64,000 bases of DNA from Plazaster borealis (GCA_021014325.1 CM037469.1:17383701-17447700); one strand, 5' to 3'; shown: positions 34,801 to 45,620, counted from the first letter of the stretch. Notes: generated by a model not told the origin, from the sequence alone. A program made the numbers and translations.

Positions 34801-37800
34801 TGAACGAAGCGCGGGGGATCAGGAGCTGGATCACGACCAGCTCTGCCCAGCAGGCATAGCGAGACGGCACTGGGAGGAACCCCATGACATACTGGGTACC
34901 AGCGGGGGTGTAGTGAGTTGTCAGAACCTTCAGCGCAAATATCACACCTGAGATTAAACAAAAACATTGTAAGGTTGAATTATACAAAGTCTGGGACCAA
35001 TTTGTGTACTGTCTAAAAACTAAACATTTCTTTGTTTTCTTCTCTTCATAGGTATCTCCACTCACCCTTCCCGGGGTCAAAGTGCACTAGTAACTTTTGA
35101 GCATCCCTTGGTTTCATTACCAGAAAGATGTTTTAAAAAGTTCTAAGAGCACCGGCATGTGAATCCGAAGGTCGCAGGTTCAAGTCCCGCTCTAGTAAAT
35201 TTTTCTTTGCTCAACACAAAATTGTTTAAAATTTACCCAGTCAGTTTCCCTTGTGGTTTATTACTTGTCTTTTTTGTTAATGAGGTTAAACATTTTCCGG
35301 CGGCATACTAAACGTTGAAGTTTTGAAACTGACTTGTGACTTTGATGTGTGTAGCGTTACAACAGACATGCATTTATTGTACACAAGAATTCAGCTCATT
35401 ATAGTGTCACCAGATTCCATTTGAATGAGCTTGGAAAACAATGGAAAACTTGAGTGGCCATAACTCCTTATTGCAATAACGTACCGACTTCAAACTTATA
35501 GCAAATATTGCCAATGACATGCAGATTCATATACAAGAACAAAAACCAATGATTATGACACCAGTTCCATTTGAATGAGCTTGGAAAACAATGGAAAACT
35601 TGAATGGCCATAACTCCTTATTGCAATAACGTACCAACTTCAAACTTATATCAAATATTGCCAATGACATGCAGATTCATATACAAGAACAAAAAACAAA
35701 CAAACTCATGAGTATGACACCAGTTCCTTGTTAATTCTTGAGCTCAAACAACGGAAAAACTGAATGGCCATAACTCAGTTTCCCATGTGGTTTATAACTT
35801 GATATTTAAAAAAGTAGGCAATAAATAAAGTATGAAACTACCTGAAAAGCCAGCTGCACATGAAACAATATAAGATTCATCCTCCATAGCCTCAGCGAGG
35901 GCCATATTCAGTCCGACCATCAGGGTGTTAGTCAGAAGTGAGAACACTGCAATCAGGTAGGCAAAGTATAGCGTCCCAAACCGTCTCTCCAGAGATATAC
36001 CTACATACAAATACAACAGTGATTTAATATGGGACAATATGGCCAGTTAGTTCAGCAGGGCTAGTTTAAAGGTATTGTACACTTTTGGTAACAGCTCAAA
36101 ATCAGTGTCCACATTTTTTGTGATTCAACATATGCATGAACAAACAAACCTGTGAAAGTTTGAGCCTAATTGGTCATCGAGGTCACGAGAAAATAGTGAA
36201 AAGAGACCTTATGTGTTTTCTGTTTTTTCAAATTATCGCGCGTGATAAAAACTATTGCTTTACTCATTTCTCAGAAACGATAGCATTTTAGGCAGAAATA
36301 TTTTAAGGAACCCTTTCTACCATTACTTACTTTAAATCATGTAAGTTATGTGTGAATCTGTGAACATTGTGTTTTTTCGATCTTACAAATAGTGTATAGG
36401 GCCTTTAAAGGGTCTGTATACATTTGGTAATGACTCTGAAAATTAATGGCAATAAAAACTTACTTGGTAAGAAGTACAGCAGCTTTGGATAGTATAATGC
36501 ATTTTGAGAAACTTTTCACTTCGAAGTACTGCGGTTATGGAAAAAGATATCAGATTTTATCCCCCAAAAATTGGATCTGAGAAGCGTTACTGACAGTAAC
36601 GTTTCTCAGATTGTGTATTTGCAGATTATTCTTCCTGTGTGGACATAACCGCTCCAGATTTTCAGCAATATCTCAAAAACACTACCACCTTTTGAAATGA
36701 AATTCCACAGGTTAGTTTTATGGTATATACCTACAACTATATAGGATTGAAACAAACAGTGGGTTCCAATTACCAAACGTGTACAATCCCTTTAAGCAGT
36801 GGATGGTATTGAATGGTCAGACAGTAGGAGGGTTGACTGTGTACTGTGTAGTTGCATTCACCACATGATATCATATACCAGGTTGGCATAATTTAGCTAT
36901 CATTCCAAACCAAAGTCGATGGTATTGAATGGTCAGACAGTAGGAGGGTTGACAGGCCTCGATTTCATCCTTGGGGATGAGAGGGTAAGGCTATTTTCAA
37001 TTTGCAAAAAGTACTTCCATTGGAAATTCTTAAAGTCTATGGAAATTTTTTGAAGGGGCACTAAGGCCAAGACCAGGGCAACGGGGGTCATATGTTTAAT
37101 TCCAGGCCTGGATTGACTATGTAATGTGTAGCTTCATTCACTACAATCTTATTGCGGGCTGGCATAGTTTATCTATCATTCAAAACCACAGTGGGTGATA
37201 TTGAATGGTCAGACAGTGGGAGGGTTGACTGTGTACTCTGTAGATTGTGCACTTACCATATATCATATTTTAGACTTGCACATCTGTCATTCAAAACAAC
37301 GAGGATGATATTGAATGGTCACACAGTGGGAGGGTTAAGATGAATTTGGGGGTTGTTACCTTTCCAAAGAAACGACACCATATTGTAATAGAGGTGCCAG
37401 TCATCCAGGTGGAACCAGGCCGCTAGGGCCAGTCTTGTCCAGTCCCCTTGGTACCAGACGCTGTACGTGCTCACACAAACATTTCTAATTCCCGCAGGAC
37501 GGAGGTACATCTTTATGTATGGATTCAGGACCTTGGAGACAAAATACAGTTGAAACTTGATAATTATCATTTAAAAAAAGGGGGAAAAAGGAAAATAAGT
37601 TCCAATTTGAAAGTTCACTGACAATGAAGTTGATGCCAGCACCAGGGTTCTCCCCACAGTTTTTCTGTTGGGCATTCTACACCCAAATTGTGCTAGTTTG
37701 GCCGAGCAAGCTGAATTGAAACATTCTTTTTGTTTGGTTTTGAAAGCTCTACCATGTAATCTGGAGCATTATATATTTTTGTGAATTTGGTCTTAAAACC

Positions 37801-38448
37801 CCAGCCCCAAATTTACTTTCTTCCTTTTTTTGGCAGCTTGATACACTAAGTGTAAACACATAAGCTAAGTGTTCTGGGTGTTCTGGGTTCTTTTATGTGC
37901 ACTACCAATCATGTAGTCTACTATAGGGGACCAACGGTCAATGTCCCATTCCAAAAGCAATTATGGTGAAGTATCTTGCTCAAGGTCAAGTGTCACGACC
38001 AGGACTTGAACCCACAGTCTGCTGATCAGAAACACCAGAGCTTGAGTCTGGTACTCTTAACCGCTCGGCAACGACGTTGGATGTCCTTGGGTTAGGGTCA
38101 AGGGGAAGAAATGGTCCCGATCATCGGGAGGTTTTTGATTATCGTAACCCTTCTCAACACTAAACGTAGTAACTGGGGCGCTTTACTCCGTTTTTTCGAA
38201 ATTTTGACATCTGCGCTAGTACGACCGCATATGTCAAAATTTTGAAAACCCCCCAGAGTACAGTGCCCCAGTTACTTGGTCTATCTCCAAACAATCCCCA
38301 TACATACCTTTAAATAAATGGCAACATTTATAGCAATGGTACCCAGCGTGGTCGGTGGTATACGATCCAACCCGACCCGCATCAGCTGACCACCCAGTAG
38401 CAGGAGACCAAGTCCTTCAGTACGTCGTCTGCCACGATTACGAAACAT
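31881..38448 (-). CDS. RHBDD1: Rhomboid-related protein 4 (RHBDD1), six exons
   Basis: Minus-strand exons: 38448-38308, 37531-37360, 36000-35842, 34947-34702, 34106-33924, 32107-31881 (stop 31883-31881). GT-AG junctions and phases agree; 375 residues (human 315). The start MFRNRGRRRTEGLGLLLLGG fits the family N-terminus; an upstream in-frame ATG at 38544 would add 32 residues. Motifs in order: RIPPTTLGTIAIN, WFHLDDWHLYYNMVSFLWKG, LERRFGTLYFAYL, catalytic serine in AGFSGVIFALKVL, VPSRYACWAELV, catalytic histidine in ASFTGHLAGILVGL. After the membrane core, NEEEQVQEAIRASF is a ubiquitin-interacting-motif-like helix, and the extreme C-terminus DELRRRRLARFDR fits the VCP-binding motif. The family is an ER intramembrane serine protease that cleaves ubiquitinated membrane substrates in ER-associated degradation. 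Family role is known; function here is inferred. Confidence 0.94.
32395..32625 (-). repeat. Repeat family G, copy 3 (inverted)
   Basis: Reads 'gagatcgcttaacatcacaa', 'tgttgccacctactcctg', 'cctggctggtagagcaaaat' on the + strand, the reverse complement of 22645-22860. Lies in RHBDD1 intron 5. Confidence 0.7.
33044..33393. mobile_element. MITE-like element with 'accgttttcac' ends
   Basis: Left 'accgttttcacaaagagcca' and right 'tggctcttcgtgaaaacgg' are inverted repeats, followed by ctta/taag extension. An additional end copy, 'gtggctcttcgtaaaaacgg', lies at 33513-33532. Inside RHBDD1 intron 5. Confidence 0.7.
34171..34568. mobile_element. Family B inverted-repeat element, copy 3
   Basis: Left 'attaaagggattgtatacgt', right 'aaaagaatacagaccctta'. 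Interior shared with 12660-12997 in the same orientation. In RHBDD1 intron 4, ending about 130 bases before exon 4 sequence. Confidence 0.75.
35141..35235 (+). mobile_element. tRNA-derived SINE, family 1, truncated
   Basis: 'taagagcaccggcatgtgaa' with B-box 'ggttcaagtcccgctctag' and tail 'tttttctttgctcaacac'. The 5' part of the tRNA head is missing. RHBDD1 intron 3. Confidence 0.6.
35400..35780 (+). repeat. About 152-bp direct tandem repeat, two and a half copies
   Basis: 'ccatttgaatgagcttggaa' through 'cagattcatatacaagaaca' at 35416-35552 repeats at 35567-35690, and part again at 35717-35780. RHBDD1 intron 3, close to exon 3. Confidence 0.8.
36064..36405. mobile_element. Family C inverted-repeat element, copy 2
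   Basis: Left 'tttaaaggtattgtacactt', right 'tagtgtatagggccttta'; inverted relative to 26936-27275. Directly abuts the family B copy at 36406, sharing the 'cctttaaaggg' junction. Confidence 0.75.
36406..36797. mobile_element. Family B inverted-repeat element, copy 4
   Basis: Left 'aaagggtctgtatacatttg', right 'aaacgtgtacaatcccttta'. In RHBDD1 intron 2, next to a family C copy on one side and the tandem array F on the other. Confidence 0.78.
36798..37345 (+). repeat. Tandem repeat F, array 2
   Basis: Four diverged units of 'gtattgaatggtcagacagt', 'aggagggttgactgtgtact' and 'attcaccacatgatatcata', the same unit as 19880-20400. It runs to about 15 bases from the donor of RHBDD1 exon 2 (37360). 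Confidence 0.8.
37870..38080 (-). mobile_element. tRNA-derived SINE, family 2, copy 3 (inverted)
   Basis: 'tgggttcttttatgtgcact', 'caaggtcaagtgtcacgacc', 'aggacttgaacccacagtct', 'agtctggtactcttaaccg' are the reverse complement of 10838-11110. RHBDD1 intron 1. Confidence 0.65.
38167..38277. mobile_element. Short palindromic element beside RHBDD1 exon 1
   Basis: Left 'agtaactggggcgctttact' and right 'agtacagtgccccagttact' are imperfect inverted repeats, with 'cgaaattttgacat' and 'atgtcaaaattttg' further in. It ends about 30 bases downstream (in gene sense) of the exon 1 donor. Confidence 0.7.
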
Positions 38449-39790
38449 CGCTTCACAGAATGTAGGCAGATGGAATGATGTAGACTGGCTTGTTAGGCTT
38501 ACCACATCCACAGCAAAGAAATAACCGGCAGTAGTACGCAACAATCAATTTCCTTATTTCTGAAACAATCATATTTAATAATATTTATTAGCAGAAATTA
38601 TCGTTTTGAAAAAAGAGACACATTTTTGTATAAATCAGAGACAAGTTTATCACAGCCCTAAACCATGTAAACAGACTAATAGTTTTTTGTATTGTGAAAA
38701 TGTTGACACTTTTGGTTGGTAGGCATGGTAGGCCTACGTCCACAAACAAAGAATTTTCCTCCATGTTTTTCAAACAAAATGTTCACGAAAGGTTGTAAAG
38801 TTAACGCTATAGGCCTACTGACTGATACACTGACTGTCACAGCTCAGAATAATTAAATCAGTGAAGATTACGGAAGTATAATTTCTAGTTTCAAGTCAAA
38901 CAATGGAAACAGACGCTCAATCCAACCATCATACTTTTTCACTAAAAACACATCATTCTTAGCCCCATAAATAGTGCCGTGATAGCATACCGTTTTGGTC
39001 TCAAAAGTATGAACAAGTGGTGGGTCGGATTCAGCATGGAGGTATCTCGCACCGAGTTGTAGCATTATAACTTATCTTGCCCATGACAGCTGTGGTGTGT
39101 GTACGATTTTTTGTATTGCATTTTTAACATTGCATCATTTTTTTTCAGAGTTAAACACACGTGTCCTTATTTATTTTTAGCGCGAATGAAAGCAGGAGAC
39201 TCTCTGCCAGGTAATTGGAAATCTTCCCGACACGAAGGGTATATTTCAATGTAACTTACATGCTGCATGACACCAAGGACGGAGGACGGAGGACGAAGGA
39301 AAAACAAAAAAGTAGACGAATAGAGAGTTGACGAGTTTATTTACACTTTTCACCCAATGCCAGATCTTCCGTATTATTTAACTGTCAAGGGAGGGCGCTA
39401 TACCAGCTCGTATCTCTTATAATATCTTGGATTGGAATCCCCGCCCGCCCACACACACCCGGCTCAGTTGGATGCTTTTTGCATGGCTGGACCATTGTCA
39501 AATCTCATCATTGTTGATATGGACAATCAAGTGCTCATTGTCAAACTATGGTTAATTTCTTTTAGGCCTAACTATTAAGACAGGAACTTTGCATGATCAT
39601 CATTTTTATCTAATGACAAAAACGAAATATTTCGAGAGGAGTGATTAAATTGACACCATCGTGAACTGTTTGGCGGTGTCATCTTGCTGCTCCCATCTTT
39701 CTTTTTTTTCTTAAAAAAATATTATTCTCAATCTGTGTCCTGGGAAGGGTGACACCCCCTCCCCTCACCAAGCTGACAAAAAAGAAGTCT

Positions 39791-40164
39791 GAAAGGTATC
39801 GTACACGTTTGGTAATGACTCAAAACAAATATTAGCATAAAAAACTTACTTGGTAACAAGCAACGGAGAGCTGTTGATAGTATAAAACATTGTAGGAAAC
39901 GACTCCCTCTGAAGTAACGTAGTTTTGTGAGAAAGAGGTAATTTCTCCCTAAAATAATAAAAACTTCTTGCAAGAAGTTTTTATTCCTATCTGAAAGCAC
40001 ACAAATTTGTACAACAAGGGTGTTTTTTCTTTCATCATTTTCTTGCAACTTCGATGACCAATTGAGCCCAAATTTTCACAGGTTTGTTATTTTATGTATA
40101 TGTTGGGATACACCGAGTGAGAACACTGGTCTTTGACAATTTCCAAACGTGTAGATGCCTTTAA
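39791..40164. mobile_element. Family A inverted-repeat element, copy 2 (inverted)
   Basis: Left 'gaaaggtatcgtacacgttt', right 'aaacgtgtagatgcctttaa'. The perfect 30-bp palindrome is at 39956-39985. The 106-codon frame at 39728-40048 is just this element read on the minus strand. Confidence 0.8.
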
Positions 40165-40863
40165 ATCAGATAAAAGTCTGAAATTTCTCATCCCTGACGT
40201 ATACACATTTTTTATTAACAACAAAGATATCAACACAAGAAATCAACACATTTTTTTCTGATTTTGTTTTTATTAATAACACTAATAACTCTGAAATGCA
40301 ACCACACACACACACTCTGTATACATCTCAATTATGAATATGAATAAAATAATTTTTATCAGTATGTATTGTCCTGATATTTGTCTTTGTCTGCTTTCTT
40401 TGTAATATAAACATCGTCACTGTAACTGGGTGAGAGTTCATAATCCCATGTACAGCCACAGGCCTGCTTTGATCATGACGACAGTGCCCCTTTTAGTCCA
40501 AACATTTGGCTGTTGAGTTACCGTATTCAGGTGTTCTGGAGGATATGAGAGGGTCTCAAAAAAAAACACCCCACACTGCAAGTTTTAATCATCAGGGTTT
40601 TCCCTTAACATTTTTAGTGACTGGCCAGCATGACCAGTTTGCTCATCATTTCACCAATCCACCAGCTTTTCACTAGTCCATACTTCAAATGAAATAAGGA
40701 TGCTTTCCAACACTGAACTAGCCAGCAGCCGGACCACTTATAGAGAATTTTGACTGGTCCTCAGGTGTTTTAACTGGCATTTGGCCAGCGGATCGCTGTT
40801 AAGGGAGAACGCTGATCATCCATTCACAGTAGTGTCTTGTACTTGGGATCTTTCCAAAGTACA

Positions 40864-41082
40864 AGGGCCTTGTCACACGAGGTAACTTTTACAGGCAACT
40901 TGGAGGCAACCGACCGCAGTGCATGCTAAAGGACCACTTTGGTAGCACATGAGTAATTTTTCAACCAATGTCTTGCGATCCCCAAGAATAATGTGTGAAA
41001 ATTCAAATGTGAATGCCTTTTCTTTATGGAGATTGCCTGGAACTGGTTGCCTGTAAATTGCCTCATGTGACATGGGCCTTAA
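40864..41082. mobile_element. MITE-like family I, copy 4
   Basis: Left 'aagggccttgtcacacgagg', right 'cctcatgtgacatgggcctt' are inverted repeats; inside, 'ttacaggcaacttggaggca' faces 'ggaactggttgcctgtaaat'. Best preserved copy of this family in the window. Confidence 0.8.
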
Positions 41083-42140
41083 GAATGCTCCTGTTTCATT
41101 TAGAATCTCACTTCAGTGACTGGTGGATTTCCAAAGGGAATGTGGATAAATCCAGGCCTGATACCTCGTTAGGGCAAAGCAGTTTTTCCTTAGTAGATAT
41201 GTACTGAACATTTTAAGGAGCATCAAGGCAATGACCTGGGGCATGGAGAGGTAATTGCCTCAGTTGCCTCCATGAAGTATCAGGTCGGTAAATCCCAAAC
41301 TGAGGGATACGACCGGCTGCGGAGCACAAAAACAAAATCTAGGACAATGAAAACCTTTGTGAAATTCTAGGCCTAATTGTAATAAATTATTTACATAAAT
41401 GCAATCATAAGAATAACCAAAACTAATGTGTGAAGTGTTTACACCACAATTTAAGCACAATGCCCCTTCAAACCTTTGCATCTTAACACCCATTCTTGAA
41501 TTTGTTTGAACATTATATAACCATCCATTAGGCTCACTATAAACGTACACATGTCAAATTAAAGGGGCACATTGTCTTTGGATTGGGTGCTTTGGGCTAT
41601 AAAAAGTGTTTGTTATGAAATGAATATGGTTGGAAAGATGTTTTAAATGTAGAATACAATGATCCACACAAATATCCCTCAAAATTGTGTGGTTTTTCCT
41701 TTTACTTCGTGAACTAACACGATCCGCCATTTTGTAGTACAACATTTTTGATTCCACAAAAAAATACACCCAATCCGAAGGCGATTAGCCTTCCTATACA
41801 AAAACAAGTAGAGCAGATTTCATGCAATTCCAAATTAAGAAAGCGTCTAAATAAAGCCTTTTGAGATCGTAGCCGCTTGTACCAAAATGCCAGTAGTGGC
41901 TACAAACGGCCGCAAGATTTGACCTTCTTCAAAGAGGTCAGAGTAAAGGTCATGTCCTGAATTGACCTGAGGAAAGGTCATGTCCTGAATTGACTTCTTG
42001 ACTTTAAAAATATGTTTCCCATATTAATATAGTATATATTTTTAACATTTGGCCTCAGCTGTCATCTGACATATATATATTGCCTGCTCGTTGTCCTCAT
42101 TGGTTTTTACTTTTAACCTATGTATAAATTGGGTTTGCTT

Positions 42141-45100
42141 TCATGAAACATCTTGCGTACAATCCAGACCCTTCAAGTTTTATATCACAGTTGTACATCC
42201 TCCCTTCAATCTTGTTGTTGCGATGAGCTCTTGAGGGCAGGCTGCCCTCTTGTTGTGGTTATTGCTTCATGTATCTCTAGTTCTTCGTCAATGGCACATC
42301 AGGCAGTGCCTCAAGACCCTGATGATGACAGCAAACAAATGAAGAAAAAACACAACTATAAATACTTTATATGCCAGTATGAAAATCGCCCATCACCAGA
42401 AGGCAACTCAAAGTGAGGGCTCCAGGGAAAACACAGAAAAGATATGAGAGAAGACATCAACACCCTGAGGGAAACTGACTGGGTAAATTTTAAAATAATT
42501 TTGGGTTGAACAAAGAAAAGTTGACTAGAGCAGGACTTGAACCTGCGACTTCTGGATTAACGTGCCGGCGCTCCACCAACTAGCCCTCTGTTGGCAGTCT
42601 CCCTTTTGTCAATATCTTTGTTCGGGGTCCGGGTGCCAGTCAGAAGCCATTCAACAACCTGTAACTGCCGTATAGCCAGGGATCACAGCCAAGGTTACGA
42701 TACAACCTGGGAAACGGCAGCAGAGGGATCACCTTAACCCTAACCATGCTAAATGCAACAAATGGTAAAGTTGTTGTAATCTGTTGCATTTGGCAGTCAA
42801 CTCAGATGTCATTCTTTGACTGAAATTGTTGCATTTAGCAGTCAAGTGACTTCATATTGGTGTTGCATTATGTTGTAGCCACCACTACACTTATGTGCAT
42901 ACTGTTGCATTTAGCAGGGCAAACCCCCTTGCTCAGTCCTAACACAAACAACATGCCTGCACAATGCAACAAAATCCCTTGTTGCATTTTGTTGCATTTG
43001 GCATGGTTCTCATTTCAACTGTGTTGCATTCTGTTGTATTTGGAAGGGTATGTGGAGGGACCCTGATGGGGGTTAGGGTTAAGGGGATGCGACTAGAAGA
43101 TATCTACTAACACTTATCTTAAAATTGTGATAGATTGTAAGATGGTGGGATACAAGATGCAGGCAGGAAATGCAGTAAATGGCCTTCAAGGTACTGTGAA
43201 CAAAGCCCCAGTGAAACTTTGTCAAAATAATTAATAAATAAAAAATTTCATGCGGGCCAAACTACTGGCCTACAACAAAGAACAGACCCTGTTTTTCTGT
43301 AGCCAGCCTCTGTCTTTTCAACAGATATTTTCATGGTAAATGTGCCACCAGTGTGTCTGACCTGGTTCCTCCTATCAGGATGCTTGAGCGTGAAACCAGA
43401 CTTTCTGCTTCTTCTCACCCGTACACTTTTGCTTTGCCGAGATGTAGAACAAAGAGCCATTCCTACAGCTTTTTTCCACGTACTGCATCTCTTTGGAACT
43501 CCTTGCCTGGTGCATGTTTCCCTCCATCCTACAATCTAGACTGTTTTAAGAAGAATAACAACTCCTACTTTCAGCTCCCCCGAGTTATTTTCATCGTAAA
43601 TGCTTTCCACTTGTAGCCCCTTAACTAGTGGCTTTTAGCCTTGTTTTGGGCGAAATTGCATTTAAATAAAAAGAAGAAAGAAAAAAAAGAAGTGAATTGT
43701 TACCTTTGAGTAATATGCTTTGCCTGCAATCATCTCATCTCGTCTTAGTAACCGATATTCAAAATGGTTCGTAACTCTCCTCCTGAGCTGTATGAGTTTG
43801 AAAAGGAATAAAATTGATAGATGTCAATGGATGGAATTTGTATTGCCTAGTAATCTATACAATCTACATCTATATATATTTGGTTTGCGGTAACACCGTC
43901 AGGAGACGATGACTAGAGCAAGCTAGTCGAAACGTCAAGACCTATTTAGACTCACTCCACGGCAATGTATTTATTAACGAGAAGTCCCCCCGATCCACAT
44001 AGCGAAAGTAGTAGTCTCGCCCGATTTCATACCTCCCGCCCAGGTAGTAGTTAATAAGCAGGACAGTTCTTTTGAGAACTGAGAAGTCTCCCGAATTCCG
44101 AATATTCTACTCTGCGGCAGTAGAATAAAAAGCAAGACAAGTTCTCAAAGAACGAAATCTACCAAGAAAGTAGATATACATATGGTGTTACCGTAAACCA
44201 AATATATATTGATACCTCTCTGCATGCAATGCCTCAAATCCTATATAATCTACATCTACTTCTACGTCAGTATAGGTCAAGTCCTTCTGTCAGGCTGTTG
44301 ATGCCAAGGATCCTTGCTTAAAACTCTGCTACAGGCAAAAGTGGAAAATATGCTAAATCATATCCCCACCTTTTCCTCTTGCTTTGACCCAAAAAAGTGT
44401 CTCACTTAGGCCTAAAAAAAAATGTTATGTTGGTGTAACGGGCCAGAAAAAATAGGGTAGGTAGGTCGGGATTTTTTTTTCTTTCTTTAATATTTTTCTT
44501 TTCTTCCCATAACAGTTTAACGAAACTTGTGAATTTCAATTAACTGTTTACCTGTTTCTACCATTCAAATCAAAACTTTAAGCCAGCGGATGTCAACACA
44601 CTTTCCAGGTTTAATACTATAGAACACTATACCCACTCTTACATGTCTTAAGGGTCACAGAACCAAGTCATAAAACCACAAAGACATAGCATGTGTGGCT
44701 TGTGGTTTGATTGAAGCAAGAGTATTACAAACTGAAACAATGTATAACAAACTGCAGAGGATTAAAATGAAATGTAAATGGATCTCAATAGGAGTGTCAA
44801 TCATTCTCCCAGGGCTGGAGAGTGTCTGGGGCTGACATTAAATAAAGAAAAGGATGTCAGTCTTTTTTTTTCACTTTCGGCTTCGTTTGTGGTAGGAAAG
44901 TTGTTTTTTTAATCATTGACAAAACTTCAGCTGGGGGAAAAAAGTTTAAAAAAATACAAATATCCAGGGTCGGCCGTATTTTTAGGGTCGGTCGGGTTAC
45001 GTCAACATAACAAAAATTTGTTTAGGCCTTAGGGGCCTACTTACCCTCAGTCAGAGGTAAAAACCTCAAAGTAAAAATGTTTTTGATTTTGACTGAAAAC

Positions 45101-45620
45101 ATTGTCAGTTTGACCATTGACGCGTTGCAGTTTGATAGCGGAAGTGGTGGAATGTTTGTCTGACAGGAGTGGCAGCTGGGTATTTTGGGTAAAATAAGTC
45201 ACATCATCATGATGGCATAGCATGATTGAATGACTTTTGATTTTCTTGGAAGGATTATTTATAAAATAATAATAATAATTAGGCCTAGATAAAAGTTAAA
45301 TTGAATTGAAACACTAAATAATCGTTATTACAATGAATTATTGAGCTTATAAAGTTAAAAAGGGCACAGGTCTCATGTCAAACAATTAAATCACTCTGCT
45401 GAGTGTGTTGCTCCTTCATCCACTCCATGGTTTGACTGGGTCAATGAATAAAGGGTCAATAATGAGAAAAGCAACAAACAGGACAATTTGAAACATGGCC
45501 GACAAAAAAGTGAGTTACCTTTCCACCATTCGCTAGCTTTTGGAAGCCGTAGTTTACTACTCCAACCGCACTGATGCAGCCCGCAAACAGGGCTATACCC
45601 GGTAGTATCTCATACCACAT
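42141..45620 (-). CDS. NDUFA1: NADH dehydrogenase 1 alpha subcomplex subunit 1 (MWFE), three exons
   Basis: Minus-strand exons 45620-45519 and 43787-43704 are firm: MWYEILPGIALFAGCI, a single membrane helix, then GFQKLANGGK joined to LRRRVTNHFEYRLLRRDEM and AGKAYYSK. The terminal exon is tentative: 42170-42141 gives GLDCTQDVS and a stop, matching the human C-terminal KGLENID pattern and a total of 71 residues (human 70); its acceptor has a weak pyrimidine tract. The frame is open upstream to an ATG at 45728, which would add 36 residues, but MWYEILPG is the conserved start. The protein is a small accessory subunit of mitochondrial complex I, anchored in the inner membrane and needed for assembly. 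It is divergent with DCUN1D at 46084. Confidence 0.85.
42465..42605 (-). mobile_element. tRNA-derived SINE, family 1 (inverted)
   Basis: + strand reads 'tttgggttgaacaaagaaaa', 'gagcaggacttgaacctgcg', 'gtgccggcgctccaccaact'. It is the reverse complement of 10393-10500, including B-box and A-box. NDUFA1 intron 2. Confidence 0.7.
42735..43050. repeat. Dispersed GTTGCATTT(AG) motif cluster
   Basis: About ten copies of 'gttgcatt(t/a)' with variants 'ctgttgcatttagcag', 'tgttgcatttggca'. Irregular spacing. NDUFA1 intron 2. Confidence 0.7.
43240..43680 (+). pseudogene. LINE 3' remnant
   Basis: + strand frame around 43420-43560 reads RCRTKSHSYSFFPRTASLWN then SLPGACFPPSYNLDCFK, the R.RT....F.PR....WNSLP.....S...FK pattern of non-LTR retrotransposon ORF2 tails. 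A different frame from 43353 supplies VPPIRMLERETR. Frameshifted and truncated; it ends just before NDUFA1 exon 2. Confidence 0.65.
43878..44208 (+). mobile_element. Repeat family D, copy 3, with terminal inverted repeats
   Basis: Ends 'tttggtttgcggtaacacc' and 'ggtgttaccgtaaaccaaa' are inverted repeats. Inside are the hairpin gactagagcaagctagtc followed by gaaacgtc, 'cgcccaggtagtagtta', 'gttcttttgagaact' and 'tctactctgcggcagtag'. The most complete copy of this element in the window; NDUFA1 intron 1. Confidence 0.75.
44409..45028. mobile_element. 620-bp MITE-like element
   Basis: Left 'ggcctaaaaaaaaatgttat' plus 'gttggtgtaac', right 'gttacgtcaacataac' plus 'aaaaatttgtttaggcc' are inverted repeats. 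Sub-terminal 'gtaggtaggtcggga' faces 'agggtcggtcggg'. NDUFA1 intron 1. Confidence 0.75.

Larger units (their letters stand above)
38449..42140. other. Intergenic between RHBDD1 and NDUFA1
   Basis: RHBDD1 5' flank on the left and NDUFA1 3' flank on the right. No supported ORF outside mobile elements. A (CA)n-like run lies at 40304-40315. Confidence 0.5.

Noticed and set aside
39728..40048. 106-codon minus frame (CVLSDRNKNFLQEVFIILGR)
   Set aside because: Lies within the family A MITE; the same peptide appears in other copies at 31435 and 48772 because of the repeat.
40346..40420. Alternative NDUFA1 terminal exon (KADKDKYQDNTY-stop)
   Set aside because: In phase after AYYSK, but less like the family C-terminus than GLDCTQDVS at 42170-42141 and gives a longer protein.
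42153..42416. 87-codon + frame
   Set aside because: No recognised motif, overlaps the tentative NDUFA1 exon on the other strand and the intron beside it; no splice or start evidence.
43041..43072. Alternative NDUFA1 terminal exon with a good acceptor (GSLHIPSKYNRMQHS-stop)
   Set aside because: The pyrimidine tract is strong but the peptide does not resemble the family C-terminus and lies in a GTTGCATT repeat cluster.
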